Shown: positions 52,305-62,005, numbered from the stretch's first letter. The stretch: 64,000 bases of DNA from Methylomonas sp. ZR1 (GCF_013141865.1 NZ_RCST01000001.1:3906001-3970000); one strand, 5' to 3'. The notes: a model not told the origin generated them from the sequence alone. Numbers and translations: made by a program.

Positions 52305-53504
52305 ATGACGCATTCCGGCGCAAAACCTATCTGGCGACAAATCCCGAAAAGCGTTTGGGCATTGGGCTTTGTCAGTATGTTGATGGATATTTCCTCGGAA
52401 ATGATCCACAGCCTGCTGCCGGTATTCATGCTCACCACTCTGCATGCCAGCAGTTTGAGCATCGGTTTGATCGAAGGCGCCGCGGAAGCGACCGCGCTGA
52501 TCGTCAAAGTATTTTCCGGGGTGCTCAGCGATTATTTGGGCAAGCGCAAAAGTCTGGCCTTGATAGGTTACAGCCTGGGAGCCTTGACCAAACCCCTGTT
52601 TGCCATCGCCGGCAGCAGCGGCATGGTTTTAAGCGCGCGACTGCTGGACCGGGTGGGCAAGGGCATACGCGGCGCACCGCGCGACGCACTGGTTGCCGAC
52701 ATCACCCCGCCGAAAATTCGCGGCGCGGCCTTTGGCCTCAGGCAATCGCTGGATACGGTCGGCTCTTTTCTGGGACCATTGCTGGCGGTGGCGCTGATGC
52801 TACTTTGGGCCAACGATTTTCGGGCGGTTTTTTGGGTGGCCGTGATCCCCGGCGGGTTGTCGGTGCTGATGTTGCTGTTTGGTGTGCGCGAACCCAAGCA
52901 TCTGCAGCGTTCGCAACACGGCAACCCCATCAAGCGCGTCAATCTGCAACGCTTAAATGCCGACTATTGGCGAGTAGTGATGATAGGCGCGGTGTTCACA
53001 CTGGCGCGATTCAGCGAGGCCTTTTTGGTGCTGCGCGCCCAACAAAGCGGCATTCCGATTGCGCTGTTACCCTTGGCAATGGTGGCGATGAATGTTGTGT
53101 ATTCGGCCACGGCTTACCCGTTTGGCCGTCTGTCCGACCGCGTATCGCACCGGAAACTGCTGGCTTGGGGGCTGTTGGTACTGATCGCCGCCGACTTGGT
53201 ACTGGCCAGTAGCGCCGATTGGCGGATAGTGTTGGCCGGCGTTGGGCTTTGGGGGGTGCACATGGGCATGACTCAAGGCCTGCTGGCCAAAATGGTCGCG
53301 GACACGTCACCGGCCGACCTGCGCGGCACCGCTTACGGATTTTTCAATCTGGTCGGCGGCATCGCCATGCTGTTGGCTAGCGTCATGGCGGGGTTGCTGT
53401 GGGATAGCTACGGCGCCGAGTTTACGTTTTACGCGGGGGCCGGATTTTGTTTAATGGCCTTATGCATCCTCATCGCTCGTCGCCGGGGTAAAGCAGCTCA
53501 TTGA
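52305..53504 (+). CDS. MFS transporter
   Basis: A 399-residue major-facilitator protein from ATG 52305; a GTG at 52269 is an alternative. Twelve helices are apparent. The loop 2-3 motif is SDYLGKRKSLALIG (D-x-x-G-x-R-[KR]-like), and LLDRVGKGIRGAPRDALVAD follows, as in the MFS group related to drug and organic-anion exporters. A second half-motif is GRLSDRVSHRKLLA. No regulator or partner gene is adjacent. Substrate unknown. Confidence 0.9.
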   Translation: MTHSGAKPIWRQIPKSVWALGFVSMLMDISSEMIHSLLPVFMLTTLHASSLSIGLIEGAAEATALIVKVFSGVLSDYLGKRKSLALIGYSLGALTKPLFAIAGSSGMVLSARLLDRVGKGIRGAPRDALVADITPPKIRGAAFGLRQSLDTVGSFLGPLLAVALMLLWANDFRAVFWVAVIPGGLSVLMLLFGVREPKHLQRSQHGNPIKRVNLQRLNADYWRVVMIGAVFTLARFSEAFLVLRAQQSGIPIALLPLAMVAMNVVYSATAYPFGRLSDRVSHRKLLAWGLLVLIAADLVLASSADWRIVLAGVGLWGVHMGMTQGLLAKMVADTSPADLRGTAYGFFNLVGGIAMLLASVMAGLLWDSYGAEFTFYAGAGFCLMALCILIARRRGKAAH

Positions 53505-53659
53505 CATTGAGCGTCCATTGGATTGGAGCAGCCGTAGACTAAAAACGGAAAAACTCCCGAAAGATTTTGAAATAGACCTACAAAGATGTAAGCTTTAGCG
53601 TACAAAAAAATCTCGTCAACGACTGAGCGTTTCAGCCGAATAAGTACTTAAAGCCTAGT

Positions 53660-55900
53660 TTGAAATACATCCTTCTCAGCCGGTTACAGCGTATCAATAA
53701 ATACCAGCTTTGGCTGATTTCGGTTGTTCTGGCGACAATGCTTACCGAATCGATTGTGGCGATAATGGAATGGCTGCTGAAAGGCGAAATCAGCTTCGAT
53801 TATCTACTTACCGGCTTGGTCGCTTCGCTACTGGTCGCCTCGCTGATCTGCGCGATGATCATTGTTTTTTTAGACCAGTTGAACAGTTTGAACGACGACA
53901 ATATCCAATTAAGCACTATTGTCACCGCACTCCCCATTCCACTGGCGCTATTCGACGACAAGCGCAATCTGCAAATGCTGAACCCGGAATTTACCAAGGT
54001 CTTCGGCTACCGGCTCCGGGATATTCCCAACCTGTCCGCGTGGCAATTACAGGCCTTCCCCGATCCTGTTTACCGTGAAACGATTGGCGCGGAATGGCAA
54101 AAGCGCTTCGAAAATGACGACCAAGAATTTCAGCCCCTGGAAATCAAAGTTCGTTGCAAAAACGGCCTGAACAAGCACGTCATGACCACCGCTACCCGCA
54201 CAGGCGGGGCCGGCAAGAAAATGCAACTGGTATTGCTCTACGATATTTCCAAACGCATCAATGCGATGAATGCGCTCGCCGAGTCGCGCAGCTTGCTGCA
54301 ATCGGTGATCGAAACCATACCCATGCGGGTATTTTGGAAAGACCTGCACTCGCGCTATCTCGGCTGCAACTCGCAGTTCGCGCGAGATGGCGGTTTCACG
54401 AGAACCGAAGACCTCCTCGGTAAAGTCGATCAGCAACTATCCTGGCGAAACCAGGCTTTGCGCTATCGTGCCGACGACCGCCAGGTCATGCAATCCAATC
54501 TGCCTAAGCTGGCTTACGAAGAGCCGCAAACCACGCCTGAGGGCAAAGAGATTCTACTGAGAACATCGAAAGCGCCACTGCGCAATAGTTTGGGCGAAAC
54601 CATCGGGGTATTGGGAGTATACGATGACATCACCGAGCTAAAGAAGATCGAAAACGAGTTGTGGCTGGCCAAAACCATGGTCGATAAAAGCAAGACCGCT
54701 TTCTTCTGTCTTGATTCCAAGGGCATGGTGACGTACGTCAACGATTACGCTTGTCAGTCCTTGGGCTATTCGCGGGACGAGCTGGTGGGTATGGCACCCT
54801 GGGAATTCGATCCGGACCTTTTGGCCAGTGCCTGGTCAAACATCTGGCAGCGCTTGCGCGACTGTGAAATTGTCAGCCACGAAAGCCGCCATCGACGTAA
54901 GGACGGCACGATTTTCCCGGTTGAGCTCACCTGCCACTATATCGCTCACAATGGCTTGGAACTGAGTTTTACCTTCGCGCAAAATATTAGCGAACGCAAA
55001 CGCCTGGACACCGAACTGCGAATTGCCGCGACAGCTTTTGAATCGCAGGAGGGCATGATGATTACCGATGCCGATGCCGTCATTTTAAAGGTGAATAAAT
55101 CCTTTACCGAGATTACCGGCTACGCCAGCGAAGAGGCCATCGGTCAAAAAATGAATATCCTCAATTCCGGCATTCACGATGCGCTGTTTTTTGCCGAAAT
55201 GTGGCAATCCATTGATAGCAAAGGTGTCTGGCAAGGTGAAATCTGGAATCGGCGCAAGAACGGCAATATATTTCCGGAATGGCTCACCATCAGCGCCGTG
55301 AAAAGCCCGGATGGCAAGATAACCCATTATGTCGGCACGATGATGGACATAACGGCACGTAAAGCCATAGAGCAACACATTCATCATCTGGCCCACTTCG
55401 ACGCACTGACCGATTTGCCCAATCGCACCTTGCTGATCGACCGTTTGCATCAGGCTATCGCTCAGGCCAGACGCGAGCGCAGTTTGCTGGCCTTGCTCTA
55501 TCTGGATCTGGATAAATTCAAGCCGGTCAACGACAGCTTCGGCCACGATGTCGGCGACTTATTGCTGAAAGAGGTGGCGAATCGTCTGGAGGCTTGCGTC
55601 AAGCGGGAAACGGATACCGTATCGCGTTTGGGCGGCGATGAGTTTGTAATTTTACTCTGCCAATTGGACCGACACTCCGCGGCCGGGCTGGTGGCCGAAA
55701 ACATCTTAAGCAGTCTGAATCAGCCGTTTGTGATTCAACAACACACGCTGGATATTTCTTCCAGTATCGGCATTGCCGTTTATCCCGATGACGGCCTGGA
55801 GGCAAATAGCCTGATGAAAAACGCCGACAATGCCATGTATCAAGCCAAATGCGCGGGGCGGGGCTGCTTTCGGTTTTTCAGACCCAAAGCCGATGGCTAA
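53660..55900 (+). CDS. Membrane PAS-GGDEF diguanylate cyclase
   Basis: A 746-residue sensor. Two N-terminal helices (YQLWLISVVLATMLTESIVA; LLTGLVASLLVASLICAMII) are followed by about four PAS domains (roughly 85-190, 205-325, 335-450, 455-575) and a GGDEF domain (about 580-742). The active site is SRLGGDEFVILL and an inhibitory I-site R-x-x-D (RETD) lies five residues before it, so it should make c-di-GMP and be product-inhibited. There is no EAL domain. The start is TTG at 53660, right after an in-frame TAG. Its stop overlaps the convergent M23 gene. c-di-GMP could control the adhesin downstream, which is inference. Confidence 0.92.
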   Translation: MKYILLSRLQRINKYQLWLISVVLATMLTESIVAIMEWLLKGEISFDYLLTGLVASLLVASLICAMIIVFLDQLNSLNDDNIQLSTIVTALPIPLALFDDKRNLQMLNPEFTKVFGYRLRDIPNLSAWQLQAFPDPVYRETIGAEWQKRFENDDQEFQPLEIKVRCKNGLNKHVMTTATRTGGAGKKMQLVLLYDISKRINAMNALAESRSLLQSVIETIPMRVFWKDLHSRYLGCNSQFARDGGFTRTEDLLGKVDQQLSWRNQALRYRADDRQVMQSNLPKLAYEEPQTTPEGKEILLRTSKAPLRNSLGETIGVLGVYDDITELKKIENELWLAKTMVDKSKTAFFCLDSKGMVTYVNDYACQSLGYSRDELVGMAPWEFDPDLLASAWSNIWQRLRDCEIVSHESRHRRKDGTIFPVELTCHYIAHNGLELSFTFAQNISERKRLDTELRIAATAFESQEGMMITDADAVILKVNKSFTEITGYASEEAIGQKMNILNSGIHDALFFAEMWQSIDSKGVWQGEIWNRRKNGNIFPEWLTISAVKSPDGKITHYVGTMMDITARKAIEQHIHHLAHFDALTDLPNRTLLIDRLHQAIAQARRERSLLALLYLDLDKFKPVNDSFGHDVGDLLLKEVANRLEACVKRETDTVSRLGGDEFVILLCQLDRHSAAGLVAENILSSLNQPFVIQQHTLDISSSIGIAVYPDDGLEANSLMKNADNAMYQAKCAGRGCFRFFRPKADG

Positions 55901-56838
55901 TTACCGACGGTAGCCGCCGGTCCGGATAACCAAAGGCCAAGCTTCGGTTCTACCGCCAGACCGTTCTCGTCGGTAAATTGAAACGGTACGGAAATCAGCT
56001 CCATACCGCGATTGATCTGCACCGCAAAATGCAAATGCGGCCCGGTCGTCAAACCGGTATTGCCGGAGTAAGCGATCAGCTGCCCGGTTGCCACCCGCAT
56101 TCCTGGCGTGACTTGGGCTTTTTCCAGAGCCAAATGCGCGTACACAGCCATGGAGCCGTCCTCATGCAAGATCCTGATACTGTTAGCCTTGCTGGCGTAA
56201 GCCTGGCTAGTACCATGACTGGTATAGTCATTTTCCACTTCCAGCACGATACCGCCCCGGGCTGCGTAAACCGGCGTATCAACCGGCATCATGATGTCTA
56301 CCGCATAACGATTCTGTTCATCGTTATGACTGTATGGTCCATTAAAAGCTTGGGTAATTTGAAACTGTGCACCGGCCGGCAAGGGTGGCTTATAAAGCGT
56401 TTGACTCACATAGCCGGGTAAAGGCCGCCCGACCACATAGCTGTATTGCAGATTGACACTATAAAATCCGGCGCTCTGGTTGGGAATAAGCGAGAACAAG
56501 CTGCCGGACTGGCCGGATTCAACGACAAAGCGGCGCGGCAAATCCGGATTGGCGCTGACATTTTCCCGCTCACGCCAATCGACGGCCAGTTCGATGGGCC
56601 CCGGATAGGCGTTCAGCGCAAAAAAACTCGGTTGCAAATCATCGGCCGTTTTTTCCAGCCAAACGCGCTTAGGATTGGCGGCTTTTAACTGCCTGACTGC
56701 TACCGGCTGATTCGATGCGGGGGCCTGATCGGTAAAAAACCAGGTACCTTCGGCATCCTGATATTTATAAAGCTTTTTAGCTACGCCGCTACTGGACGCC
56801 AGTAACAGCGAAATCGCTAAAATACCGCGAGCAAACAC
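55897..56838 (-). CDS. DUF4124 + M23 peptidase-like protein, probably inactive
   Basis: A 313-residue exported protein from a GTG start, with signal peptide (ARGILAISLLLASSSG). An N-terminal DUF4124 segment (LYKYQDAEGTWFFTDQAP, about 22-40) is followed by an all-beta part and a C-terminal LytM/M23 domain. The first zinc site, normally H-x3-D, reads NRYAVDIMMP: the Asp stays but the His position is Arg. The other ligands are present (VYAHLALEK and GPHLHFAV). It may be a non-catalytic LytM factor such as an amidase activator. Next gene upstream is a BamE-like lipoprotein, 12 bases away. Confidence 0.85.
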   Translation of the reverse strand: MFARGILAISLLLASSSGVAKKLYKYQDAEGTWFFTDQAPASNQPVAVRQLKAANPKRVWLEKTADDLQPSFFALNAYPGPIELAVDWRERENVSANPDLPRRFVVESGQSGSLFSLIPNQSAGFYSVNLQYSYVVGRPLPGYVSQTLYKPPLPAGAQFQITQAFNGPYSHNDEQNRYAVDIMMPVDTPVYAARGGIVLEVENDYTSHGTSQAYASKANSIRILHEDGSMAVYAHLALEKAQVTPGMRVATGQLIAYSGNTGLTTGPHLHFAVQINRGMELISVPFQFTDENGLAVEPKLGLWLSGPAATVGN

Positions 56839-56850
56839 CGGTCGCCACGA

Positions 56851-57195
56851 TTATTTGCGGGTAGAACTAAAGGTGTAAGACCGCACCACGCCTTGTGCGT
56901 CGAAACGAATCAGCAAATCCTGGGAATCGTTACCGCCGAACAGGGCATATTTGTAGATCCCGTAAGTCCAGGTAGGCTTACCATCTTCCATGCCGGTGCG
57001 CCAAGGCGTGCCGAACATTTCGGTAATATCTTGCTTACGGGTTTGGCCGACCTTGATTTCCGGCACTCGGACGGGGGAAAACTCTTGGCCGACAGTAAAG
57101 CAACCGGTCAGTTGCGTCGTCGCAAGGCTGGCGACTAATAGAAGTGAACTAAAGCCAAAAGCGCGTGGTCCGCGTTTTGCAAGAAAATTGTTCAT
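56851..57195 (-). CDS. SmpA/OmlA (BamE-like) lipoprotein
   Basis: A 114-residue lipoprotein. Signal sequence with lipobox LTGC (Cys about residue 32), then the SmpA/OmlA fold: IKVGQTRKQDITEMFGTPWR, then TWTYGIYKYALFG and LLIRFDAQGVVRSYTFSST. It resembles BamE but is a separate, shorter paralogue type; bamE proper would be elsewhere. Probable outer-membrane location. Upstream of the M23-like gene on the same strand. Confidence 0.85.
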   Translation of the reverse strand: MNNFLAKRGPRAFGFSSLLLVASLATTQLTGCFTVGQEFSPVRVPEIKVGQTRKQDITEMFGTPWRTGMEDGKPTWTYGIYKYALFGGNDSQDLLIRFDAQGVVRSYTFSSTRK

Positions 57196-57305
57196 TGGTA
57201 TTCCCTGATTGAAAAATTGATTGATATAAACTAGCTGTTAGTGGCTTATCTTAGCCGGTTCCAGCCGCGATTCGAAAATTTTTTAGCCTCCGATAAGATG
57301 TCATC

Positions 57306-58910
57306 ATGCCTACCGAAAACCACAATTCAGCCCTCGATAATCTGAACTTCGACAATCGTTTTATCCGCGAGTTGCCTGGTGATCCCGAACCGGATAATTT
57401 TCGGCGCCAAGTTTATGCAGCCTGCTATTCCCGGGCCAATCCGACGCCGGCGCAGCAACCCAGATTGGTCGCTTATTCCAGAGAAGTCGCGGAAGACTTG
57501 GACTTATCCGCCGAACTCTGCGAATCGGAAGATTTTTGCCAAGTATTCTCCGGCAGCCGGCTAGCAAAAGGCATGGAAGCGTATGCGATGTGCTACGGCG
57601 GCCATCAATTCGGCCATTGGGCCGGCCAGCTCGGCGACGGCCGAGCCATCAACTTGGGCGAGGTGGTTAATCAGCGTAAGCAACGCTACACCTTGCAACT
57701 GAAAGGCGCGGGCGTGACGCCTTATTCCCGTAGCGCCGACGGCTTGGCTGTACTGCGTTCGTCAATACGTGAGTTTTTGTGCAGCGAAGCCATGCATCAT
57801 CTCGGTGTGCCGACCACCCGCGCCTTGAGTGTAATCCTGACCGGCAAACAGGTGGTGCGTGATATGTTTTACGACGGTAATCCGCAAATGGAACCTGGCG
57901 CGGTGGTGTGCCGGGTGGCGCCGTCGTTCGTCCGCTTCGGCAATTTTCAACTATTCACCGCGCGCGATGACCTCGATTCGCTGAAAAAACTGGTGGATTA
58001 CACCATTCGCACCGATTTTCCGGAGCTGGGTGAGCCATCGATTCCCGTCTACCTGGAATGGTTTAAACAAGTCTGCCGCAAGACGGCCGAAATGATCGTG
58101 CACTGGCAGCGGGTCGGCTTTGTGCACGGCGTGATGAACACCGACAATATGTCGATCCTGGGCTTGACCATCGATTATGGTCCTTACGGCTGGCTTGAAA
58201 ATTACGATCCGGACTGGACGCCTAACACCACCGACGCCCAAGGCCGGCGCTACCGGTTCGGCAATCAGGCGAAAATCGCCTATTGGAATTTGGTACAACT
58301 CGCCAACGCTCTGTATCCCTTGATTATGCGCGCCGAAAGTTTGCAACAAGCTTTATCGGCTTATACCGACACCTTCGACGCCGGCTGGCAGGCGATGATG
58401 GCCGCCAAATTGGGCCTAACAAGGTTCGAGCCCAGCGAAGACGAGGCCTTGGTGAACGACTTAACCCAGCTCATGCAAACCGCTGAAACCGATATGACTT
58501 TGTTTTATCGGCAGTTGGCTGATGTCGATGTCAGCGCGGAATCGAATTCGCCGGCGCAATTTTTAGCGCTGTTGCAGCGCACCAGCTACGAGCCGTTGAA
58601 CGACGACCTCATGGAACAAGCTAGCCGCTGGTTCGCCATTTATCGCCTGCGCAGTCAGCGCGACGGCAGGCTACCGCTGGATCGCAGCTCAGCAATGAAC
58701 TCGGTCAATCCGAAATACGTATTGCGTAATTATCTGGCGCAATTGGCTATTGATCAGGCTGAACAAGGCGATTTTTCTTTGGTCCAGGAGTTACTCGAAG
58801 TGCTGCGCCACCCTTACGCCGAACAAGCGGATAAACAGAGTTTTGCCGCTAAACGGCCCGATTGGGCTAAGCAGCGCGCCGGCTGCTCCATGCTGTCCTG
58901 CAGCTCCTAA
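57306..58910 (+). CDS. selO: SelO/YdiU protein adenylyltransferase (AMPylase)
   Basis: A 534-residue pseudokinase-fold enzyme that transfers AMP to Ser/Thr/Tyr of target proteins. Family signatures are YAMCYGGHQFGHWAGQLGDG (about 94-113), LKGAGVTPYSRSADG, AVLRSSIREFLCSEAMHHLG, and GFVHGVMNTDNMSILGLTID with the catalytic-like N-D pair. The C-terminus CSMLSCSS has Cys where eukaryotic SelO carries selenocysteine. In E. coli it modifies redox proteins under oxidative stress. Monocistronic. Confidence 0.95.
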   Translation: MPTENHNSALDNLNFDNRFIRELPGDPEPDNFRRQVYAACYSRANPTPAQQPRLVAYSREVAEDLDLSAELCESEDFCQVFSGSRLAKGMEAYAMCYGGHQFGHWAGQLGDGRAINLGEVVNQRKQRYTLQLKGAGVTPYSRSADGLAVLRSSIREFLCSEAMHHLGVPTTRALSVILTGKQVVRDMFYDGNPQMEPGAVVCRVAPSFVRFGNFQLFTARDDLDSLKKLVDYTIRTDFPELGEPSIPVYLEWFKQVCRKTAEMIVHWQRVGFVHGVMNTDNMSILGLTIDYGPYGWLENYDPDWTPNTTDAQGRRYRFGNQAKIAYWNLVQLANALYPLIMRAESLQQALSAYTDTFDAGWQAMMAAKLGLTRFEPSEDEALVNDLTQLMQTAETDMTLFYRQLADVDVSAESNSPAQFLALLQRTSYEPLNDDLMEQASRWFAIYRLRSQRDGRLPLDRSSAMNSVNPKYVLRNYLAQLAIDQAEQGDFSLVQELLEVLRHPYAEQADKQSFAAKRPDWAKQRAGCSMLSCSS

Positions 58911-59022
58911 CGACTCGTCTCGGCAAATTTCGAACCAAGGTACTATGTTAACTTGTTCAAATTAGCTTATTATTCGGTCACAAAATCACGTTATTTATTT
59001 GGAATAAACTTCGGAGCAAAGC

Positions 59023-61176
59023 ATGGCCAAAGAAATCGGCATCGTTAAAATCGCAACTGGCACCGTTACCGCCATTGCCGCCGACGGCAGTAAACGTATT
59101 TTGCAGGTCGGCGACCGCGTTTATCCAACCGATCTTTTGACCACTGCCGACGGCAGCACGGTGATGATACAACTTGCCAATGGCTCGTTTATTGATATGG
59201 GCGGCAACGACAGCATGCAGCTTGCTGCAGCGCTGCAGGAACAAGGCGAGCCGGCTCAGATCGTCCAGAATCCTACACCCGCCGGTCCCAGCGCGGAAGA
59301 TATTCAGGCGGCCTTACTGGCCGGCGCCGATCCAACCACAATAGCTGAAGCGACTGCCGCTGGCGGTGCGCCGGCAGCAGGAGGCGCGCCTGGGGCAGGT
59401 AACGAAGGCCATGTGCCGGTTATCGTCGAATATCTCAACCCTGTAGCACCGGTCACGAATGGTTTCGATACCACCGGTCCCAATGTCGCATTTCCGCCGA
59501 TTGTGCCGGAAGTTTTGATTTTGAATCCGGAGCAGGCCGCTGCAACCTCCGGCAACCAGCCGCCGATTGCAGGCAATGACAGCGTTACAGGCTTAACACC
59601 CGGCAGCAGTGTTACGATCAACGTGCTGGGCAACGACAATGACCCGGATGGCACGCTCAACCCCGCCAGCGTGCAAATCGTCGGCAGTAACGGACCCGGT
59701 CAACCACTAGTTGTGCCTGGCCAGGGTATTTGGACTGTCGACACGACTACAGGCTCCATCACTTTTACGCCAACCCCCGGTTTTACCGGCAATCCGACTC
59801 TGATCACCTACACCGTCGAGGATGATTTGGGCCTGGAGTCCAATCCCGCCGAAGTCAGCATTGTTTACGTGCCTACTGTCACTGTCAGCGACGTCATCGT
59901 GGACGAAAGTGACGCTAGCTTACCCCCTGCCGAGACCGGCACTCTGCGTATTAACGGCCAAGCACCAACATCGGTTGTCTTGTCGGCCAGCGGGGCAACC
60001 TGGGACGCCGCTACGCAAACCCTGACAGCCAGCGACGGTTCTTATCAGGTAGTTGTGAACAATGACAGTTACACCTTTACCTTGCTAAACGCTTTGACCC
60101 ACATAAACACAGGCGCACCGGAATCGCCAGCTATTGGCTTTACATTTTCCGCGACGTTAACCGATCAGGACGGAAGGGTCGCGAATACGACGTTTAGTGC
60201 GAACGTGTTTGATGATGCGCCCTTCGTCAAAAACAGCAACGGGAATTTACAAGATGCCGCAGGTCAAACATTAACGGGCTTGATTGATTACGATCTGGGT
60301 TTTGACGGCTTTGGGAGTGCCGGTGGTGTAAATTTGACAAACAATAATGGGGCGTTAACGTCTCGAGCAGACGGTATTTCTTATTTGATTGTCGATAGCA
60401 ACGGCGACCAGTTACAAGAACTTTATGCTTTTGTCGATAACGGTGCCCTGACGACCACATTTGCCGACCTCAGCGCTGACCGCATGGTATTTTCGCTGCT
60501 GCCGACAGTTAACGGCGCCGTAGATGGTGCGTACAAATTGGAATTGCACGATGTTTTGGATTTGCCTGCTGCGCCGAGCACCACGCTAGATTTTGGCAGC
60601 GCCGCGCTGGCTTTCGGTGCCGGAAAAGTTGCTGTAGGGAATTCTCTGCTTGTTGAGGGCAGCAACCTGTTTATCGACTCAGCAAACAATGACGTCGGTG
60701 TGGGTGATAGATTTTTGGATGCATCGGAAGTAATAACCTACAGGTTTGGTACTGTCGGCGGTTTCGATATTACATCTCCGCAATTAGTAAACTCGGTACA
60801 ACTCAATGAAGCCGATGTTGGTAGTGCTTTGGATGTTTTTAGCTGGACAGCTTATAGGGGGCTAACCCAAGTTGATACTGGAACGGTTGTATTTAGCACG
60901 CCTGCTGGAGGTGGGCTTACGGATCCGATTAATGTGGTTGGTGGATACGACAGGCTGGAAATCCAGGTCAATTTTGGCAAACTCGCGGTGGGAGGCCTGC
61001 AATATACCAGCGTAGCGCCACAAAACCTGCAATTACAGTTTGGTTTTAGTGCAACAGATGGTGATGGCGATAGCACCGGCGTTGGTAGCTTTACCGTCGA
61101 TACCGGCGCATTGCTCAATACTGGCATCAGCAGTGTGCTGCCTGATTTGCAACACCCCGATAGCGTTATTCATTAA
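59023..61176 (+). CDS. LapA-type retention-module surface protein
   Basis: A 717-residue protein without a Sec signal. The N-terminus (residues 1-66, with TGTVTAIAADGSKRILQVGD and LANGSFIDMGG) is a retention module that holds LapA/BapA adhesins in their outer-membrane channel. The LapG protease motif T-A-A-G is at residues 111-114 and P-A-A-G at 117-120, the same place as in Pseudomonas LapA. A cadherin-like domain follows (about 183-285, PPIAGNDSV, VNVLGNDNDPDG, TYTVEDDLGL), then two more Ig-like parts. It ends at 717 without visible RTX GGxGxD repeats. CGGAGC precedes the ATG. A T1SS substrate by family; LapD and LapG are not in the window. Confidence 0.82.
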   Translation: MAKEIGIVKIATGTVTAIAADGSKRILQVGDRVYPTDLLTTADGSTVMIQLANGSFIDMGGNDSMQLAAALQEQGEPAQIVQNPTPAGPSAEDIQAALLAGADPTTIAEATAAGGAPAAGGAPGAGNEGHVPVIVEYLNPVAPVTNGFDTTGPNVAFPPIVPEVLILNPEQAAATSGNQPPIAGNDSVTGLTPGSSVTINVLGNDNDPDGTLNPASVQIVGSNGPGQPLVVPGQGIWTVDTTTGSITFTPTPGFTGNPTLITYTVEDDLGLESNPAEVSIVYVPTVTVSDVIVDESDASLPPAETGTLRINGQAPTSVVLSASGATWDAATQTLTASDGSYQVVVNNDSYTFTLLNALTHINTGAPESPAIGFTFSATLTDQDGRVANTTFSANVFDDAPFVKNSNGNLQDAAGQTLTGLIDYDLGFDGFGSAGGVNLTNNNGALTSRADGISYLIVDSNGDQLQELYAFVDNGALTTTFADLSADRMVFSLLPTVNGAVDGAYKLELHDVLDLPAAPSTTLDFGSAALAFGAGKVAVGNSLLVEGSNLFIDSANNDVGVGDRFLDASEVITYRFGTVGGFDITSPQLVNSVQLNEADVGSALDVFSWTAYRGLTQVDTGTVVFSTPAGGGLTDPINVVGGYDRLEIQVNFGKLAVGGLQYTSVAPQNLQLQFGFSATDGDGDSTGVGSFTVDTGALLNTGISSVLPDLQHPDSVIH

Positions 61177-61862
61177 TCAAGCGCATTTCGCAACAAAAAA
61201 AGCCGGCATAAGCCGGCTTTTTGTTGTCTGGGAACAAGCTTTAATCTGCTTTGCGCTGCTTTGCGCTGTTTTCCGTAGCCTACCATACCAATCAGACCAG
61301 ACAAAAACAGCCATGTTGCGGCCGGCAAAGGTACTGCCGAAGTCGTATACGTAATAGTGGCTTGGACAAAAGGGTTGCTGCCTTGCCCCGCATTCAAGTC
61401 CGCGGTCACATCAGGTGACAGCGCCAAGGTGATAAGAATTTTGTTGTCCTGTGTCCAACTCTGCAATAAAGCACCCGGTAGCAGCGTGCTCCGCGACCAC
61501 TCGACCAAATCGGCGTTTGTAACCGTGCTGTAATTGTTGGCGTCGACAAAGACAGCACTAGAGTTAACGGGTGGAGCAATAGGAGCGAATTTCAGATTGC
61601 TGATCACACTTTCGAATGTAACGGCGATGTTTTCAGGATTGGCAGTAGATGCGTTGATAGAGTAATCTCCGCGCGCATGGACAGTGAAGCTGCCGGCCAC
61701 TAAATCCGCCAAAGGCGCATTATCAATAGAGAAAGTAAAAACCTGTCCATCCAGGGTTTGCTGGAACTCAGTGGAGGTAAAACTGACCAGCCCAGCACTA
61801 GCTTCTATGCTTGCCGTAGAAAGAAACAAGGCAACCAAGGGTTTAACTAGTTGATTACGCAT
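61173..61862 (-). CDS. PEP-CTERM sorting-domain protein, 3' end frameshifted
   Basis: From ATG 61862 (AAGGAAAT upstream) the protein has 229 residues, with a signal peptide ending near IEASAG, an all-beta body of about 150 residues with unknown function, and the sorting signal VPLPAATWLFLSGLIGMVGY plus basic KQRK. The tail AAQSRLKLVPRQQ and on to RNALD is abnormal: it is read through the terminator hairpin. A 10-bp tandem duplication (CGCAAAGCAG twice, 61246-61265 on the plus strand) shifts the frame. With one copy the protein would end GKQRKAD at a TAA (61241-61243). The VPLPAA variant is processed by an exosortase/archaeosortase-type enzyme, not present here. Sorting may still work or may fail. 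Confidence 0.82.
   Translation of the reverse strand: MRNQLVKPLVALFLSTASIEASAGLVSFTSTEFQQTLDGQVFTFSIDNAPLADLVAGSFTVHARGDYSINASTANPENIAVTFESVISNLKFAPIAPPVNSSAVFVDANNYSTVTNADLVEWSRSTLLPGALLQSWTQDNKILITLALSPDVTADLNAGQGSNPFVQATITYTTSAVPLPAATWLFLSGLIGMVGYGKQRKAAQSRLKLVPRQQKAGLCRLFLLRNALD
61192..61225. terminator. Bidirectional terminator of the retention-module gene
   Basis: Arms AAAAAGCCGGC (61197-61207) and GCCGGCTTTTT (61212-61222) around ATAA, T-rich after and A-rich before. It would terminate both convergent genes, but the frameshifted PEP-CTERM frame now reads through it. Confidence 0.85.
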
Positions 61863-62005
61863 AGGGATTTCCTTAAAAATGAGTACTGGCACAAATTTTA
61901 CGTCATGTCGGCTTGCAAAGCCACCTGTACTTAAGGGCTGAAGCTCATTAAATCCAATGCAATTCTGACCATACAATAACCTTTTGCCTGCTTCGAAAAA
62001 CTAAA

